Shown here: piece after piece, positions 1 to 8,987 of the stretch
Numbering within the stretch: position 1 is the first letter of the stretch
Layout of the letters: each line of letters starts with the position of its first letter
NCBI RefSeq assembly: GCF_021650705.1
Contig: NZ_CP087138.1
Coordinates: 744,001 to 808,000 of the forward strand
Reading direction: 5' to 3'
Source: Pseudomonas sp. KNUC1026
GTDB taxonomy: Bacteria > Pseudomonadota > Gammaproteobacteria > Pseudomonadales > Pseudomonadaceae
DNA: 64,000 bases
Program-made: the position numbers and the translations under genes
Notes under the pieces: model-generated
The model's database searches: none
Seen by the model: only the letters and a program-made list of their open reading frames with translations
Told to the model about the DNA's origin: nothing

Positions 1-101
1 TTGTAATCATGAAACGCATACGCCACCTGATGCTCGTCGAGCCAGGTGCGGGCCTTTTTCATGGTGTCGCAGGCTTTGATGCCGTAGAGGGTGTAAGCCA
101 T
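1..101 (-). CDS. ArsC/YffB-family reductase-like protein (partial, 5' part only)
   Basis: The minus-strand ATG at 101 opens a frame reading [19 protein letters not shown] and runs off the window after about 33 residues. The N-terminal beta strand followed by [11 protein letters not shown] is typical of the thioredoxin-fold ArsC/Spx/YffB family, with the conserved cysteine near residue 11. Many such proteins are called arsenate reductases by homology, but YffB-type members are not proven arsenate reductases. In Pseudomonas a gene of this kind usually lies close to dapC; here about 15 kb of other genes lies between them. The C-terminal part is missing, so the CX3C versus single-Cys type cannot be decided. 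Confidence 0.75.
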   Translation of the reverse strand, partial: MAYTLYGIKACDTMKKARTWLDEHQVAYAFHDY

Positions 102-253
102 TGGTTAACGAGGGCTGGCCGGGCTTGACCGTACCTTCCCGCTGTCTCCGGTCGATTCAGTGGGCCGAATTATGCGGGATCGGGCGGCTCGATGCCACGG
201 TTGTCAGGCTCGGATGTGTTAGCCCGGCCTTAAGCCCGCGGCCTTGGAGCCGC

Positions 254-544
254 TCAGGAAACTTCGCGTGCCAGCTCATCGCGGCGGGTTTCGTAAGCCT
301 TCAGGTAGACCGACTGAAGGCCTGCCACCGTTGCCTCGGCAACCTGATCCCTGTCCACGCCAAGGGTGAACCCGTTGGCGAAGGTGATCGTACGTTCCAG
401 CTCGCTTCTGTTGTGCGCTGCTTGAACTTCAGCAAGCAGAAACTTTGCCGTCGTCTTCATCGCCAGTGGCATCGCCATGGCTTCCAGATCGTCGCTGAGC
501 CGTTCGGTGTGAGATGAACCTGGCATATCCATCAAGTGGGGCAT
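254..544 (-). CDS. Small protein of unknown function
   Basis: A 96-residue frame begins MPHLMDMPGSSHTERLSDD and ends in a charged helix (KAYETRRDELAREVS). I do not recognise the family. The composition is protein-like: mixed Glu, Asp, Lys and Leu without the Arg/Pro/Ala-rich look of antisense frames in this GC-rich DNA. It has no signal peptide or membrane segment and looks soluble and mainly helical. A later start is possible at the internal Met codons of residues 5 or 7. It lies alone between the ArsC-like gene and the hybrid kinase, on the same strand as both, 166 bp from the kinase stop. It may simply be a small orphan gene. Confidence 0.5.
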   Translation of the reverse strand: MPHLMDMPGSSHTERLSDDLEAMAMPLAMKTTAKFLLAEVQAAHNRSELERTITFANGFTLGVDRDQVAEATVAGLQSVYLKAYETRRDELAREVS

Positions 545-633
545 CTCATGGCCTTGTGGTTTCGTGGCATCTGGCAGCTCATACGTTCAGCCACTTCACC
601 ATAGACGATGCCGGCCGATCGCCCGCTTTTTTA

Positions 634-669
634 TTCAGGCCAGGGCCGAACGATCACCTCTGGCCTGAA
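634..669. repeat. 10-bp perfect inverted repeat between the hybrid kinase and the small protein gene
   Basis: TTCAGGCCAG (634-643) pairs with CTGGCCTGAA (660-669) across a 16-nt spacer. It lies just downstream of the kinase stop on the minus strand. A minus-strand transcript would carry an A-run, not a U-run, after the stem, so this is not a textbook intrinsic terminator. It could still be a transcript-end hairpin. Confidence 0.5.
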
Positions 670-710
670 ACCACCTTGAAAGTGGCAGCCTGATGCTGAA
701 CGGCGGATCG

Positions 711-3572
711 CTACCTCCCAAGCAGCTCACTGATACGCGCTGCAAGCGTATCCACCGCGAACGGCTTGGTCATGACGGACATCCCGACATCCAGCTCTCC
801 ACTTTTCAACATGGCGTTCTCGGCGTAGCCGGTAATGAACAGCACTTTCAATTCCGGGCGCGTGGCGCGGGCCGCGTCGGCCATCTGTCGGCCATTCATG
901 CCTCCCGGCAAGCCTACGTCGCTGATCAGCAGGTCGATACGCGCGTCCGAGAGCAGAATACGCAGGCCGCCTGCGCTGTCGGCGGCCTCGATGGCCGTAT
1001 AGCCAAGCTCGCCCAGAACATCGGTCACCAACAGCCTCACGGTGGGTTCGTCTTCCACCACCAGAATGGTCTGGCCCTCCAGCGCCTGGGTGCTCAGTTC
1101 AGTATTCAGAGAAGGCTCCGAGGGCGAGGCCGAACCCAGATGTCGCGGTAAGTAGATGGACACCGTAGTGCCTTCCCCCACGATCGAATGGATGCGGACC
1201 TGGCCATGGGACTGCTTGGCAAAACCGTAGATCATGGACAAGCCCAGGCCCGTCCCCTGGCCCAGAGGCTTGGTGGTGAAAAAAGGATCGAACGCTTTGG
1301 CGACCACGTCCGGGGGCATGCCGGTGCCGGTATCGGAAACGCTCAGGCACAGGTACTCACCCTCGGGAATGTCCTGGCGCTGGGCAGCTTTGCGGTCAAT
1401 GTGGCGATTGGAGGTCTCGACGATGATGGTGCCGCCGTCAGGCATGGCGTCTCGGGCGTTGATGCACAGATTCAGCAGGGCGTTTTCCAGCTGGGACTGA
1501 TCGACCAGCGCCGTCCACAGTTCGGGCGCCTGAAGTACCTGGACAGGCACGCCTGGGCCCACGGTGCGTTGGACCAGGTCGCGCATGTCCGACACCAGCG
1601 AGTTGACATCCGTACAGACCGGGTCAAGTGTCTGCCTTCGAGAGAAGGCGAGCAGGCGGTGGGTGAGGGCGGCGGCGCGTTTTGCCGCCCCCTGGGCCGC
1701 TGTCATGTATTTGTCGATATCTTTAAGGCGGCCCTGATTGAAGCGCTTGCTCATCAATTCAAGGCTGCCGAGGATGCCCGCGAGCAGGTTGTTGAAGTCG
1801 TGGGCGAGGCCGCCGGTGAGTTGGCCTACAGCTTCCATCTTCTGTGATTGCCGAAGTTGATCTTCCGAGCGCAGCAGCTCTTCGGTTCTTTCAGCCACGC
1901 GTTGCTCGAGTGAGTCGGTCAGTGCCCGCAGCGCAGCGATCGCGCTGTCGCGCTCACCTTCCACGGCACGGCGCCCTTCCAGGTCGATCAGCACACCTGG
2001 AAACGTTGAGGGCACCCCATCGGCGCTAAGCCTCACCTGCCCGTTGGCTTCGAGCCAGTAATACTGGCTGTCGGCGCGCCGGGTCCGGTATTGGTAGACG
2101 AAATGGCCGCCACGACCCACGGCTTCATGAATAGCGGCCAGCAGGCCGTCCTTGTCATCCGGGTGAACGGTTTCGACAACTTGTTCCAGAGGGAACCCTT
2201 TACGGCCGAGGGCAGGGTTCAGCCCGAAAGTGACCGCGAAGGATTCATCGACCGAAAACAGATCTTTTTGTATGTCCCAGACCCAGGTGCCGATGATCGC
2301 TCCGGCCGACAGCGCGAGCTGTACCCGCTCGATATTTTCGCGTGCCAGCGCCTCCGCCGCTTTTCGACCGGTGATATCCCGGAACAGGATCGAAACCTGG
2401 CGCCTGGAGGCCGGCTCTACCCGCGAAGCCGATACTTCGATGTCCCGGCCTGCCGCAAGGAAGTAGCGCTCGAAGCGAACAGGCTGGCCGGTTTGGAGGA
2501 CTGCGCCATACAGCGCTACCCACTCATCTGCGTCCTCTGGTTCGAGCTCCCTGATGGTTTGCCCCAGGATGTCGGCGATGCCGGTCTGCCGTTCATAGCC
2601 AAGATTCGCTTCCACGTGCCGGTAGTCGCTCAACGGCCCGTGAGGGCCGTCGAAGAACTCGATCACGCAGAACCCATCGTCGATTGCCTCGAACAGCACC
2701 CGATAACGGGCGTCGCTCGTTGTGCGGGCCTCGTCCGCCTGGCGCTGCGAAGTGATGTCGCGGGCCGTGCCAGAAAACCGCACCGGTTTGCCATGGCTGT
2801 CTGTCTCCATCAGGCCGGTACGGTTGATCCACCTGACCTCGCCGGTGTCCGGCCGTTGAATACGATAGTCGACATTGGCGATGTATTCACCTTGTGCGCG
2901 ACCCGCAGCGGTCGAAACCCGGCTCGCGTCTTCGGCAATGACCAGTGCCTGGACGTCGACCGCAGGATAACTGGCCGCTGGCGTCAGCCCATACAGCCGG
3001 AAAAACTCAGGCGTCCCATACAGCACATCATTTGCCAGGTCGACATTGAACAGCCCTACGCCGCCCGCTTCCTGGGCTCGGCGAAGCAACTGCTCGGTTT
3101 CCTTCAGCGCTTTGCCGGCCAGATGCTCGGCCGTGCGGTCCCGGAAGATCTTGACGAAGCCGATGTGCTCGTCTTGCTCATCACGCAACGGCATCATTTC
3201 GCCCGATGCCCAGAAACGCTCTTCGCCCTTGCGCAAATGCCAGCGCTCGTCGGTTGCACGCCCCTCTCTCAGAGCGCAGCGCATTTCGTATTCGGCGCGG
3301 CCCTCGGCGCGGTCCTCCGGCACAAAAAATCGCGAAGCGTCCTGGCCGCGCATTTCCTCCGCCGTCCACCCCATCACCTGTTCAGCGCCAGCGTTCCAGT
3401 CGGTGATGATGCCTGCCGTGTCGGTCACGACGATGGCGAACTCGGTGGCGCTATCGAACACTGCCTTGGCGCGGGCGGTGTCTGCGCCTGAGTGCCTAGC
3501 CTTGGCGCGAAGTTGATGAATCTCGGCTTCAAGCGCCTCACGAGAGAGATGGCTCAGGTGGTCTTGGGACAA
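711..3572 (-). CDS. Multi-PAS hybrid sensor histidine kinase with C-terminal receiver
   Basis: This is a soluble hybrid sensor kinase of about 953 residues. An N-terminal coiled segment is followed by four PAS/PAC-type modules (about residues 35-155, 165-290, 290-415 and 420-545). Next is a dimerisation domain with H-box [11 protein letters not shown] near residue 587, an ATPase domain (N-box [10 protein letters not shown] near 704, G1 DTGTGMPP near 747, G2 [10 protein letters not shown] near 774) and a receiver domain (ILVVEDEP near 837, phospho-acceptor Asp in ISDVGLPGG near 884). No membrane segment is visible, so it probably senses a cytoplasmic signal. I chose the TTG at 3572 because TAGGGAG lies at a good distance upstream. 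The frame stays open to an ATG at 3674, but that extension is Arg/Ser-rich and not family-like. No response regulator gene is adjacent. Confidence 0.9.
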   Translation of the reverse strand: MSQDHLSHLSREALEAEIHQLRAKARHSGADTARAKAVFDSATEFAIVVTDTAGIITDWNAGAEQVMGWTAEEMRGQDASRFFVPEDRAEGRAEYEMRCALREGRATDERWHLRKGEERFWASGEMMPLRDEQDEHIGFVKIFRDRTAEHLAGKALKETEQLLRRAQEAGGVGLFNVDLANDVLYGTPEFFRLYGLTPAASYPAVDVQALVIAEDASRVSTAAGRAQGEYIANVDYRIQRPDTGEVRWINRTGLMETDSHGKPVRFSGTARDITSQRQADEARTTSDARYRVLFEAIDDGFCVIEFFDGPHGPLSDYRHVEANLGYERQTGIADILGQTIRELEPEDADEWVALYGAVLQTGQPVRFERYFLAAGRDIEVSASRVEPASRRQVSILFRDITGRKAAEALARENIERVQLALSAGAIIGTWVWDIQKDLFSVDESFAVTFGLNPALGRKGFPLEQVVETVHPDDKDGLLAAIHEAVGRGGHFVYQYRTRRADSQYYWLEANGQVRLSADGVPSTFPGVLIDLEGRRAVEGERDSAIAALRALTDSLEQRVAERTEELLRSEDQLRQSQKMEAVGQLTGGLAHDFNNLLAGILGSLELMSKRFNQGRLKDIDKYMTAAQGAAKRAAALTHRLLAFSRRQTLDPVCTDVNSLVSDMRDLVQRTVGPGVPVQVLQAPELWTALVDQSQLENALLNLCINARDAMPDGGTIIVETSNRHIDRKAAQRQDIPEGEYLCLSVSDTGTGMPPDVVAKAFDPFFTTKPLGQGTGLGLSMIYGFAKQSHGQVRIHSIVGEGTTVSIYLPRHLGSASPSEPSLNTELSTQALEGQTILVVEDEPTVRLLVTDVLGELGYTAIEAADSAGGLRILLSDARIDLLISDVGLPGGMNGRQMADAARATRPELKVLFITGYAENAMLKSGELDVGMSVMTKPFAVDTLAARISELLGR

Positions 3573-4046
3573 CGAACGACTCCCTATGGCCGCTGGCCAT
3601 GAATTGGGCAGGAAACTCCACGTGCGACATCGGCAGATGGCAAATGACTGCCGAAGTGAGGCAGCACGGCGCATGGGCCCCGGCTATTGGTGCGCAACGC
3701 AAGTGATGCTACCGGACTTGTGCCATCCCGGCTGGCACGCCGACGATCGGTCGACGGCTACCTTCTGATGGGTGGCCCGCGCCTTGAGGATTCGCCCTCG
3801 ACCACTCCTTGAACGGCCCAGTGAGTTCTTGCCAGCATCGCAAGATGCACCCGCACTTTCGGACGATTCACCCTTGAACCCTTCGGCACTACACGTATTG
3901 AGGCTCACATTTTTTATCGGATGTGTACATTGCCGAATCCCCGTGGCGATAGGCCGTTATGGCCTTCCTCGTGCTGGGGACGAGGGCCTACATTCGCGCC
4001 CCTCGAGCTTTTGCCCGGGAAGTATTCATCGACAAGGAGCCAAGCG
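3573..4046. other. 474-bp gap between kinase start and DUF3592 gene; no gene seen
   Basis: This divergent intergenic region must hold the 5' signals of the kinase (minus) and the DUF3592 gene (plus). I see no convincing coding frame. An inverted repeat CCTCGT (3967-3972) / ACGAGG (3980-3985) sits about 60 bp upstream of the DUF3592 start. GTGCCA/TGGCAC, with a 7-nt spacer, occurs near 3720-3738. No promoter hexamers stand out. Confidence 0.5.
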
Positions 4047-4686
4047 TTGAGCGCCATCAACACCCTCAAGTACCTCTTCCTGTGTGTCGGCCTGCTCATG
4101 CTCGCCGGCGCGGTCACAAGCTGGAACAACTCGCGCACGTTCATGGCCACTGCGCTCACCGCTCAAGGAGAAGTGATCGACCTGCTGCCTGAACGCAGCG
4201 AGAACGACTCGTTGACCTACAGCCCTGTGGTGGCGTTTATCACCGCAGAAGGTGAACACATCGAGTTCACCAGCTCCACCTCAAGTTACCCACCGGCCTA
4301 TGCGCCGGGTGAGCAGGTAGAGGTGTTCTATCAGCAAGGCAAGCCGCAGGATGCGAAGCTTGGCGGCATGTTCGAGCAGTGGGGGGTGGTGCTGATTTTC
4401 GGTTTCATGGGCCTGAGCTTCGGCGCTATCGGTGCGGGAAAACTGCTCGTTCAGCGCCTGAAGCGCAGTCGTCGGGAAGGGCTGATACGCACAGGCAAAG
4501 CTGTCACTGCCAAGGTCGAGTCGGTTGCGCAGAAACCGAGGGTGAAGGTCAACGGCCGGCACCCTTGGGTGATTCACTGCCAATGGCACAACCCGGCTAC
4601 CGGCCAGGTGCATCTGTTCATCGATGCACGCAATCCGCGCCAAACACCATGTGGACATGCGCTCGCTGCCTGCGCTGGCGGGTTGA
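4047..4686 (+). CDS. DUF3592-type membrane protein (apparent frameshift near 4640)
   Basis: The frame starts at TTG 4047 (MSAINTLKYLFLC), preceded by AAGGAG, and has an N-terminal membrane segment (about residues 6-25) and a second near residues 110-132 (VVLIFGFMGLSFGAIGAG). Between them lies a beta-rich domain with the DUF3592-like pattern FTSSTSSYPPAYAPGEQVEVFY. As written, the frame runs past the expected end into an Arg/Ala-rich tail. Removing one C near 4638-4641 gives an ending in HHVDMRSLPALAG, stopping at 4686, directly abutting the convergent protease stop (4687). That ending resembles those of other DUF3592 proteins. The function is unknown; it is probably an inner-membrane protein. 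Confidence 0.75.
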
Positions 4687-5423
4687 TCAAGGCGTTGGAT
4701 ATATCCGCGCGGCGAAGGCTTTGTCCTGCTCACTGAGCTCAAGGTTGTGGCCGACTTCCCAATCACCGTGCGTCAGCTCGTTGCGCACCGGGTAGTGCAT
4801 GATCGATGAGCGATCGTAGCGGGTGAAACCGTGGCCTCGCTCGGGCAGGCGGCCGAGTACCTGGTCGTCCACGGTTGCCTTGTCATGACCTTTTTCGGCG
4901 TACCAGGCGTAGACCTTGTCGAGGTCCCAGGGAATATTGGCTTGCGGGTGCTGATGTTCATGCTCCAGCCCCAGGGCATGCCCGAACTCGTGCATGACCG
5001 TAGCTTCGAAGCGTTCCTCGCCCGGGCGTACGCTCAACACCATGGTGGGTACCCAGGGATCATTGGCTTTGGCATCGGTACCGATCAAGGAGTAGTTGCC
5101 AGGGCCTTGCACACTGATGCGGATATCACCCTTGCCTTCGCCCGGCTCACCTTCACGCCCATCGATGAATTCCAGTGTCAGGTTGATGTGCGGCTGCCAT
5201 TTGAGCACGGCGTGCTGGATGGCCTGCCAATGAGCGAGGTCCATCGGGTCATCGATCCAGGCGATGTTCAGCACGCGGCCGTTGGCCCAGAAGCGCGAAT
5301 GAGCGCCGGCCGCACGCTTGCGCCGCGACTTGCCGGCGGGTGCAGCTTCGGGCGCTCGCTCAGCGCGGCTTCACGTGAATCGAAAAAATCAGGCGTATGG
5401 GGGTGCTGGCAGTTGATCAACAT
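4687..5423 (-). CDS. Astacin-like (M12 family) zinc metallopeptidase, apparent frameshift near 5350
   Basis: The zinc-binding helix HEFGHALGLEHEH (HExxHxxGxxHE, first His near residue 143) and the downstream SIMHYP Met-turn identify a metzincin, closest to astacins. The main open frame gives 195 residues from 5274. Upstream, a GGAG-preceded ATG at 5423 begins MLINCQHPHTPDFFDSR; restoring one C to the CCC run at 5350-5352 (minus strand) joins it to the protease frame and gives about 245 residues. No signal peptide is seen, so a cytoplasmic site or non-classical export has to be considered. The gene ends back to back with DUF3592 (stops adjacent). The substrate is unknown. Confidence 0.8.
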
Positions 5424-5508
5424 GGTTGAAGCTCCAGTGAAGTGGCCGGCGACAGTAGGTCAACAGGCTCGGCTAACCGGAACATTCATGTGCCACCCGA
5501 ACAATGTG

Positions 5509-7134
5509 TTATGCCACCTGAGCACTCGCCTGCCGCCCCGGCACCGCCTCCAGCAATGCCTGGGTGTACGGATGAGCCGGTTGCCCGAACACCTGCCAGG
5601 CCGGGCCTTGCTCCACCACCTCGCCCTGGCGCATCACCATCACTCGATCCGCCAGTTGCGCCACCACCGCCAGGTCGTGGGACACGATCACGCAGGCGAT
5701 GCCCAGCTCGCGCTGCAGTTCGGCCAGCAGGTCGAGGATCTGCCGCTGTACGGACACATCCAGCGCCGACACGGGTTCATCCAGCAATAACACCTTCGGC
5801 GCCAGCGCCAGTGCCCGGGCAATGGCCACGCGCTGGCGTTGGCCGCCGGACAGTTCGTGAGGCAGCCGATCCAGAAAATGCACGGGCAAGTGCACCTGTT
5901 CCGATCAGGCGTTGCGCCGCCTGCTCCAGCGCCGCACCCTTGGCGATGCCGAAGGCCAGCAGCGGCTCGACGATGCTGTCGAACACCGTCAGCCTCGGGT
6001 CGAGCGCCGCGAAGGGATTCTGCTGCACCAACTGGATCTGCCGGCGCAACGGGCGAAATTGCCGCCAGCGGTAGCGGCTGACGTTCTGCCCGGCGACCCA
6101 CACCTGGCCGCTGTCGGGCTGCTCAAGCCCGAGCGCCAGGCGCAAGGTGGTGCTTTTGCCGGAGCCTGACTCACCGACGATGCCCAGGGTTTCACCTGCG
6201 CGCAGTGCCAGGCTCATCCCTTGGAGAGCCTGGAAGCTCGTCGGCTGGCCCTTGATACGCGGCAGCGCGTACGCCTTGCTCACATCCTCCATCTTCAGCA
6301 GCGGCTCGCCCTGCCGCGCGGGCCGGGCTTCGCGTGGTACGGCAAAGGCCGGTGCGGCGGCCAGCAACTGGCGCGTGTAAGGCTGCGCCGGGCGCGCCAC
6401 CACTTGCCGCGCAGGGCCTTGCTCGATCACCTGGCCGTTGTGCATCACCAGCAAACGGTCGGCCCGCTCGGCGGCCACGCCCAGGTCGTGGGTGATGATC
6501 AGCAGCGCGATGCCGCGCTCGCGCACCAGCTGCTCCAGGTGGTCGAGAATGCGCCGCTGCACGGTCACGTCCAACGCGCTGGTGGGCTCGTCGGCGATGA
6601 TCATTTGCGGCTCGCCCGCCAACGCGATAGCGATCAGCACCCGCTGGCGCATGCCGCCAGACAACTCGTGGGGATACTGGCGAGCGCGCAGGGCAGGGTG
6701 GTCGATGCCGACCTGTTCCAGCAGTGCGAGCACGTCCTGGTCGACGCTGCGGTAACGCCCACCTTTGCTCAGGCTCAAGGCTTCGCCGATCTGCCGGCCG
6801 ATGCGCTGGGTAGGGTTGAGGCTGACCATCGGGTCCTGCGGCACCAGGCCGAGCGTGCTGCCGCGCAGGGCGCGGCGCTGGCGTTCGCTGGCGTGGCTGT
6901 AATCTTGACCGTTGACTCGCAACTGGCCGGCGCTGATGCGCGCGTTACCGGGCAGCAGGCCGAGCAGGGCGTTGGCCAGGGTGGTCTTGCCCGAGCCTGA
7001 TTCGCCGACGATGGCCAGGGTTTCACCGGGCCGGATCGCCAGCGACACCTCACGCAATGCCAGGACCGTTTCGCGGCCGGCCTGGTAGCTCACGCTCAAC
7101 TGGCGCAGGTCGATCAAGGTGGATGCTCACTCAT
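5509..7134 (-). CDS. Fused double ATPase of a peptide/nickel-type ABC importer (two apparent frameshifts)
   Basis: This gene encodes two ABC domains in tandem (DppD-DppF or YejF type). The first has Walker [10 protein letters not shown], signature LSGGMRQR and Walker B MIIADEP. The second has [17 protein letters not shown] and VLLLDEP, each followed by the oligopeptide-type C-terminal region. The frame breaks near 5897 (one extra base), splitting the second domain between GT and [10 protein letters not shown]. At the 5' end, ATG 7134 overlaps the permease stop (ATGA) and would read MSEHPP; one missing base at 7118-7119 separates it from the LIDLRQLSV frame. The two errors cancel, giving about 541 codons. 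It powers the importer encoded by the next three genes. Confidence 0.88.
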
Positions 7135-8026
7135 CGCGAGGTCTCCTCCAGGGTGCGGGCAATGTGATTGAGGCTGAACACCACCGCCACCAGAAACGCG
7201 CCCGGCAGCAGCGACACCCAGGCGCTGTGATCAGAAAGTGCCGGCCGGTGGCGATCAGCGTGCCCCATTCAGCCGCCGGCGGGGCCGCGCCGAAGCCCAG
7301 GAAGCTCAAGCCGGCCGTCGCGAGAACGGCTGCGCCGAAGTCGAGGGTGGCCAACACTGCCACCGGCCCCCAGGCGTTGGGCAGAATGTGCCGGCGCAGC
7401 GTGCCGAGCCAGCTGACCCCGCCAAGGCGGGCGGCCTCCACATAGGGCAAGGTCTTGACCCGCAGCACCTCCGCGCGGGTGGTACGGGCGAAGCCCGGGA
7501 CGATGCCCACGCCCACCGCCACGGCCACCGGCAACGTGCCGAAGCCGATGGCGGTGACGATCGCCAAGGCCAGCAGCAGGCCGGGCAGCGCCAGCAGCAC
7601 ATCGATCACCCGCATGATCAGCGCATCCACCCGGCCACCAGCAAAGCCTGCGAGCACGCCCAGCCCAAGCCCGCCCAGCAGGGCCAGGCCTACGGCGAGC
7701 AAGGCGGCGCTGATCGACAGGCGTGCGCCGTACACCACCCGCGTATACAGGTCGCGCCCCAACTCATCGGTGCCGAACCAATGCTGCGCGTTGGGCGCGA
7801 TCAGCTTGGCCAACGGGGCAGTGGCATTGGGGTCGAATGCGCTGAGCGTCTGAGGCAACAGCGCCGCTGCCAGTGCAAACGCCACCACCAGCACGGCCAG
7901 GACGAAACCTGGCCGGCGCCATAACCGCCGGGTGGCGGCCCACTGGCGAGCCCAGCGGCCCTGGCGGCGCCAAGCCTTGCGGCCAGCGGTGTTCAGCGCC
8001 AGGGGCGCTTCGGAGGCGATGGGCAT
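7131..8026 (-). CDS. ABC transporter permease, DppC/OppC type (apparent frameshift near 7221)
   Basis: This is an inner-membrane permease of the binding-protein-dependent peptide/nickel family. It has an N-terminal basic leader, a first membrane segment near residues 41-62 (FVLAVLVVAFALAAAL), the motif FGTDELGRDLYTRVVYGAR and the EAA loop EAARLGGVSWLGTLRRHILP. In the sequence as given, the frame leaves the family pattern after LITAP. Adding one G to the GG at 7221-7222 restores WVSLLPGAFLVAVVFSL and an ending at 7131, overlapping the ATPase start by four bases. The corrected length is about 298 residues, normal for the family. It pairs with the permease encoded immediately upstream. Confidence 0.88.
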
Positions 8027-8027
8027 G

Positions 8028-8987
8028 TCAGGCTCCTGAAGGGGCAGGGGTTCGGTGAGTGATGCGCGGGTCGAGCAGCGGGTAGATCAGGTCCACCAGC
8101 AGGTTGACCAGCACGAAGGCGGCCGCCGAGACGCTGACGATCGCCAGCACCACGGGAATGTCCTGGCGCAGCACGGCCTCCTGCGCCAGCCGGCCCACGC
8201 CGTTGCGGCTGAAGATGGTTTCCACCAGCACTGCGCCGGAAACGGTATTGCCCACCTGCAGGCCGAACAGCGTGAGGATCGGCAGCGCAGCGTTCTTGAA
8301 AGCGTGGCGCCACTGCACCTGCGCCCGGCTCAGGCCCTTGGCGTAGGCGGTGCTGATGTAAGGCTCGCGCCATACGCCCTGAAAGCCCCGCTGCAACACC
8401 TGCGCGTACACCGCCGCACTCGGGATCGCCAGCGTGATGGCGGGCAATACCAGGCTTTGCACACCCTGGCTGCCGGTGGCGGGGAACCAGCCCAGCCCGA
8501 AGGCGAATACCTGGATCAGCAGCAACCCCATCCAGAACACCGGCACCGAAAACCCCAGCGACGGCAGCCTTGCCAGTGCGGTTTTGAGCGGCTGCCAGCG
8601 CACCAGCGCGGCCAGGTAACCCAGGCCAACGCCGCCGAGCACCGACAGCAACACTGCCAGGCCGGCCAGTTGCAGGGTTTGCGGCAGGCGCTCGGCCAGC
8701 AGTTGCGCGACCGGCCGGTTCAGCGACAGCGACTGGCCGAAATCCCCGTGCAGTGCGCCGCCCAGCAGGTGGAAGTACTGCGCGAACAGGCCGCGGTCGA
8801 GCCCGTAGTAGGCCTGCGCCTTGGCGAGATCCTCCGGCGACAGCGAGTCCGCCTCCATGCCCGCAGCGCTGAGCATGATCGACAAGGTGTCGCCTGGCAG
8901 CAGGTAAAGGATGAAATAGGTAATGGTGTAAGCGCCCCACAATACCAGCAGCGCCTGGCCGAAACGCCGCACCAGGTAGCGGCTCAT
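8028..8987 (-). CDS. ABC transporter permease, DppB/OppB type
   Basis: A 319-residue permease starts MSRYLVRRFGQALLVLWGAY, the usual DppB/OppB opening with one membrane segment followed by a periplasmic loop (GDTLSIMLSAAGMEADSLSPE). Further membrane segments follow, with the EAA-type loop near YAKGLSRAQVQWRHAFKNA. The ATG at 8987 overlaps the binding-protein stop (ATGA), which implies translational coupling. The frame stays open far upstream only because of a frameshift in the binding-protein gene, so the apparent long fusion is not real. The stop lies one base before the DppC-type gene. Confidence 0.92.
   Translation of the reverse strand: MSRYLVRRFGQALLVLWGAYTITYFILYLLPGDTLSIMLSAAGMEADSLSPEDLAKAQAYYGLDRGLFAQYFHLLGGALHGDFGQSLSLNRPVAQLLAERLPQTLQLAGLAVLLSVLGGVGLGYLAALVRWQPLKTALARLPSLGFSVPVFWMGLLLIQVFAFGLGWFPATGSQGVQSLVLPAITLAIPSAAVYAQVLQRGFQGVWREPYISTAYAKGLSRAQVQWRHAFKNAALPILTLFGLQVGNTVSGAVLVETIFSRNGVGRLAQEAVLRQDIPVVLAIVSVSAAAFVLVNLLVDLIYPLLDPRITHRTPAPSGA

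Noticed and set aside
711..1151. Plus-strand open frames opposite the hybrid kinase
   Set aside because: They oppose well-conserved kinase and receiver motifs and have no RBS or family pattern.
3720..3745. Possible sigma-54 promoter (TGGCAC) before the hybrid kinase
   Set aside because: No TTGC-type -12 element follows at the required distance on either strand.
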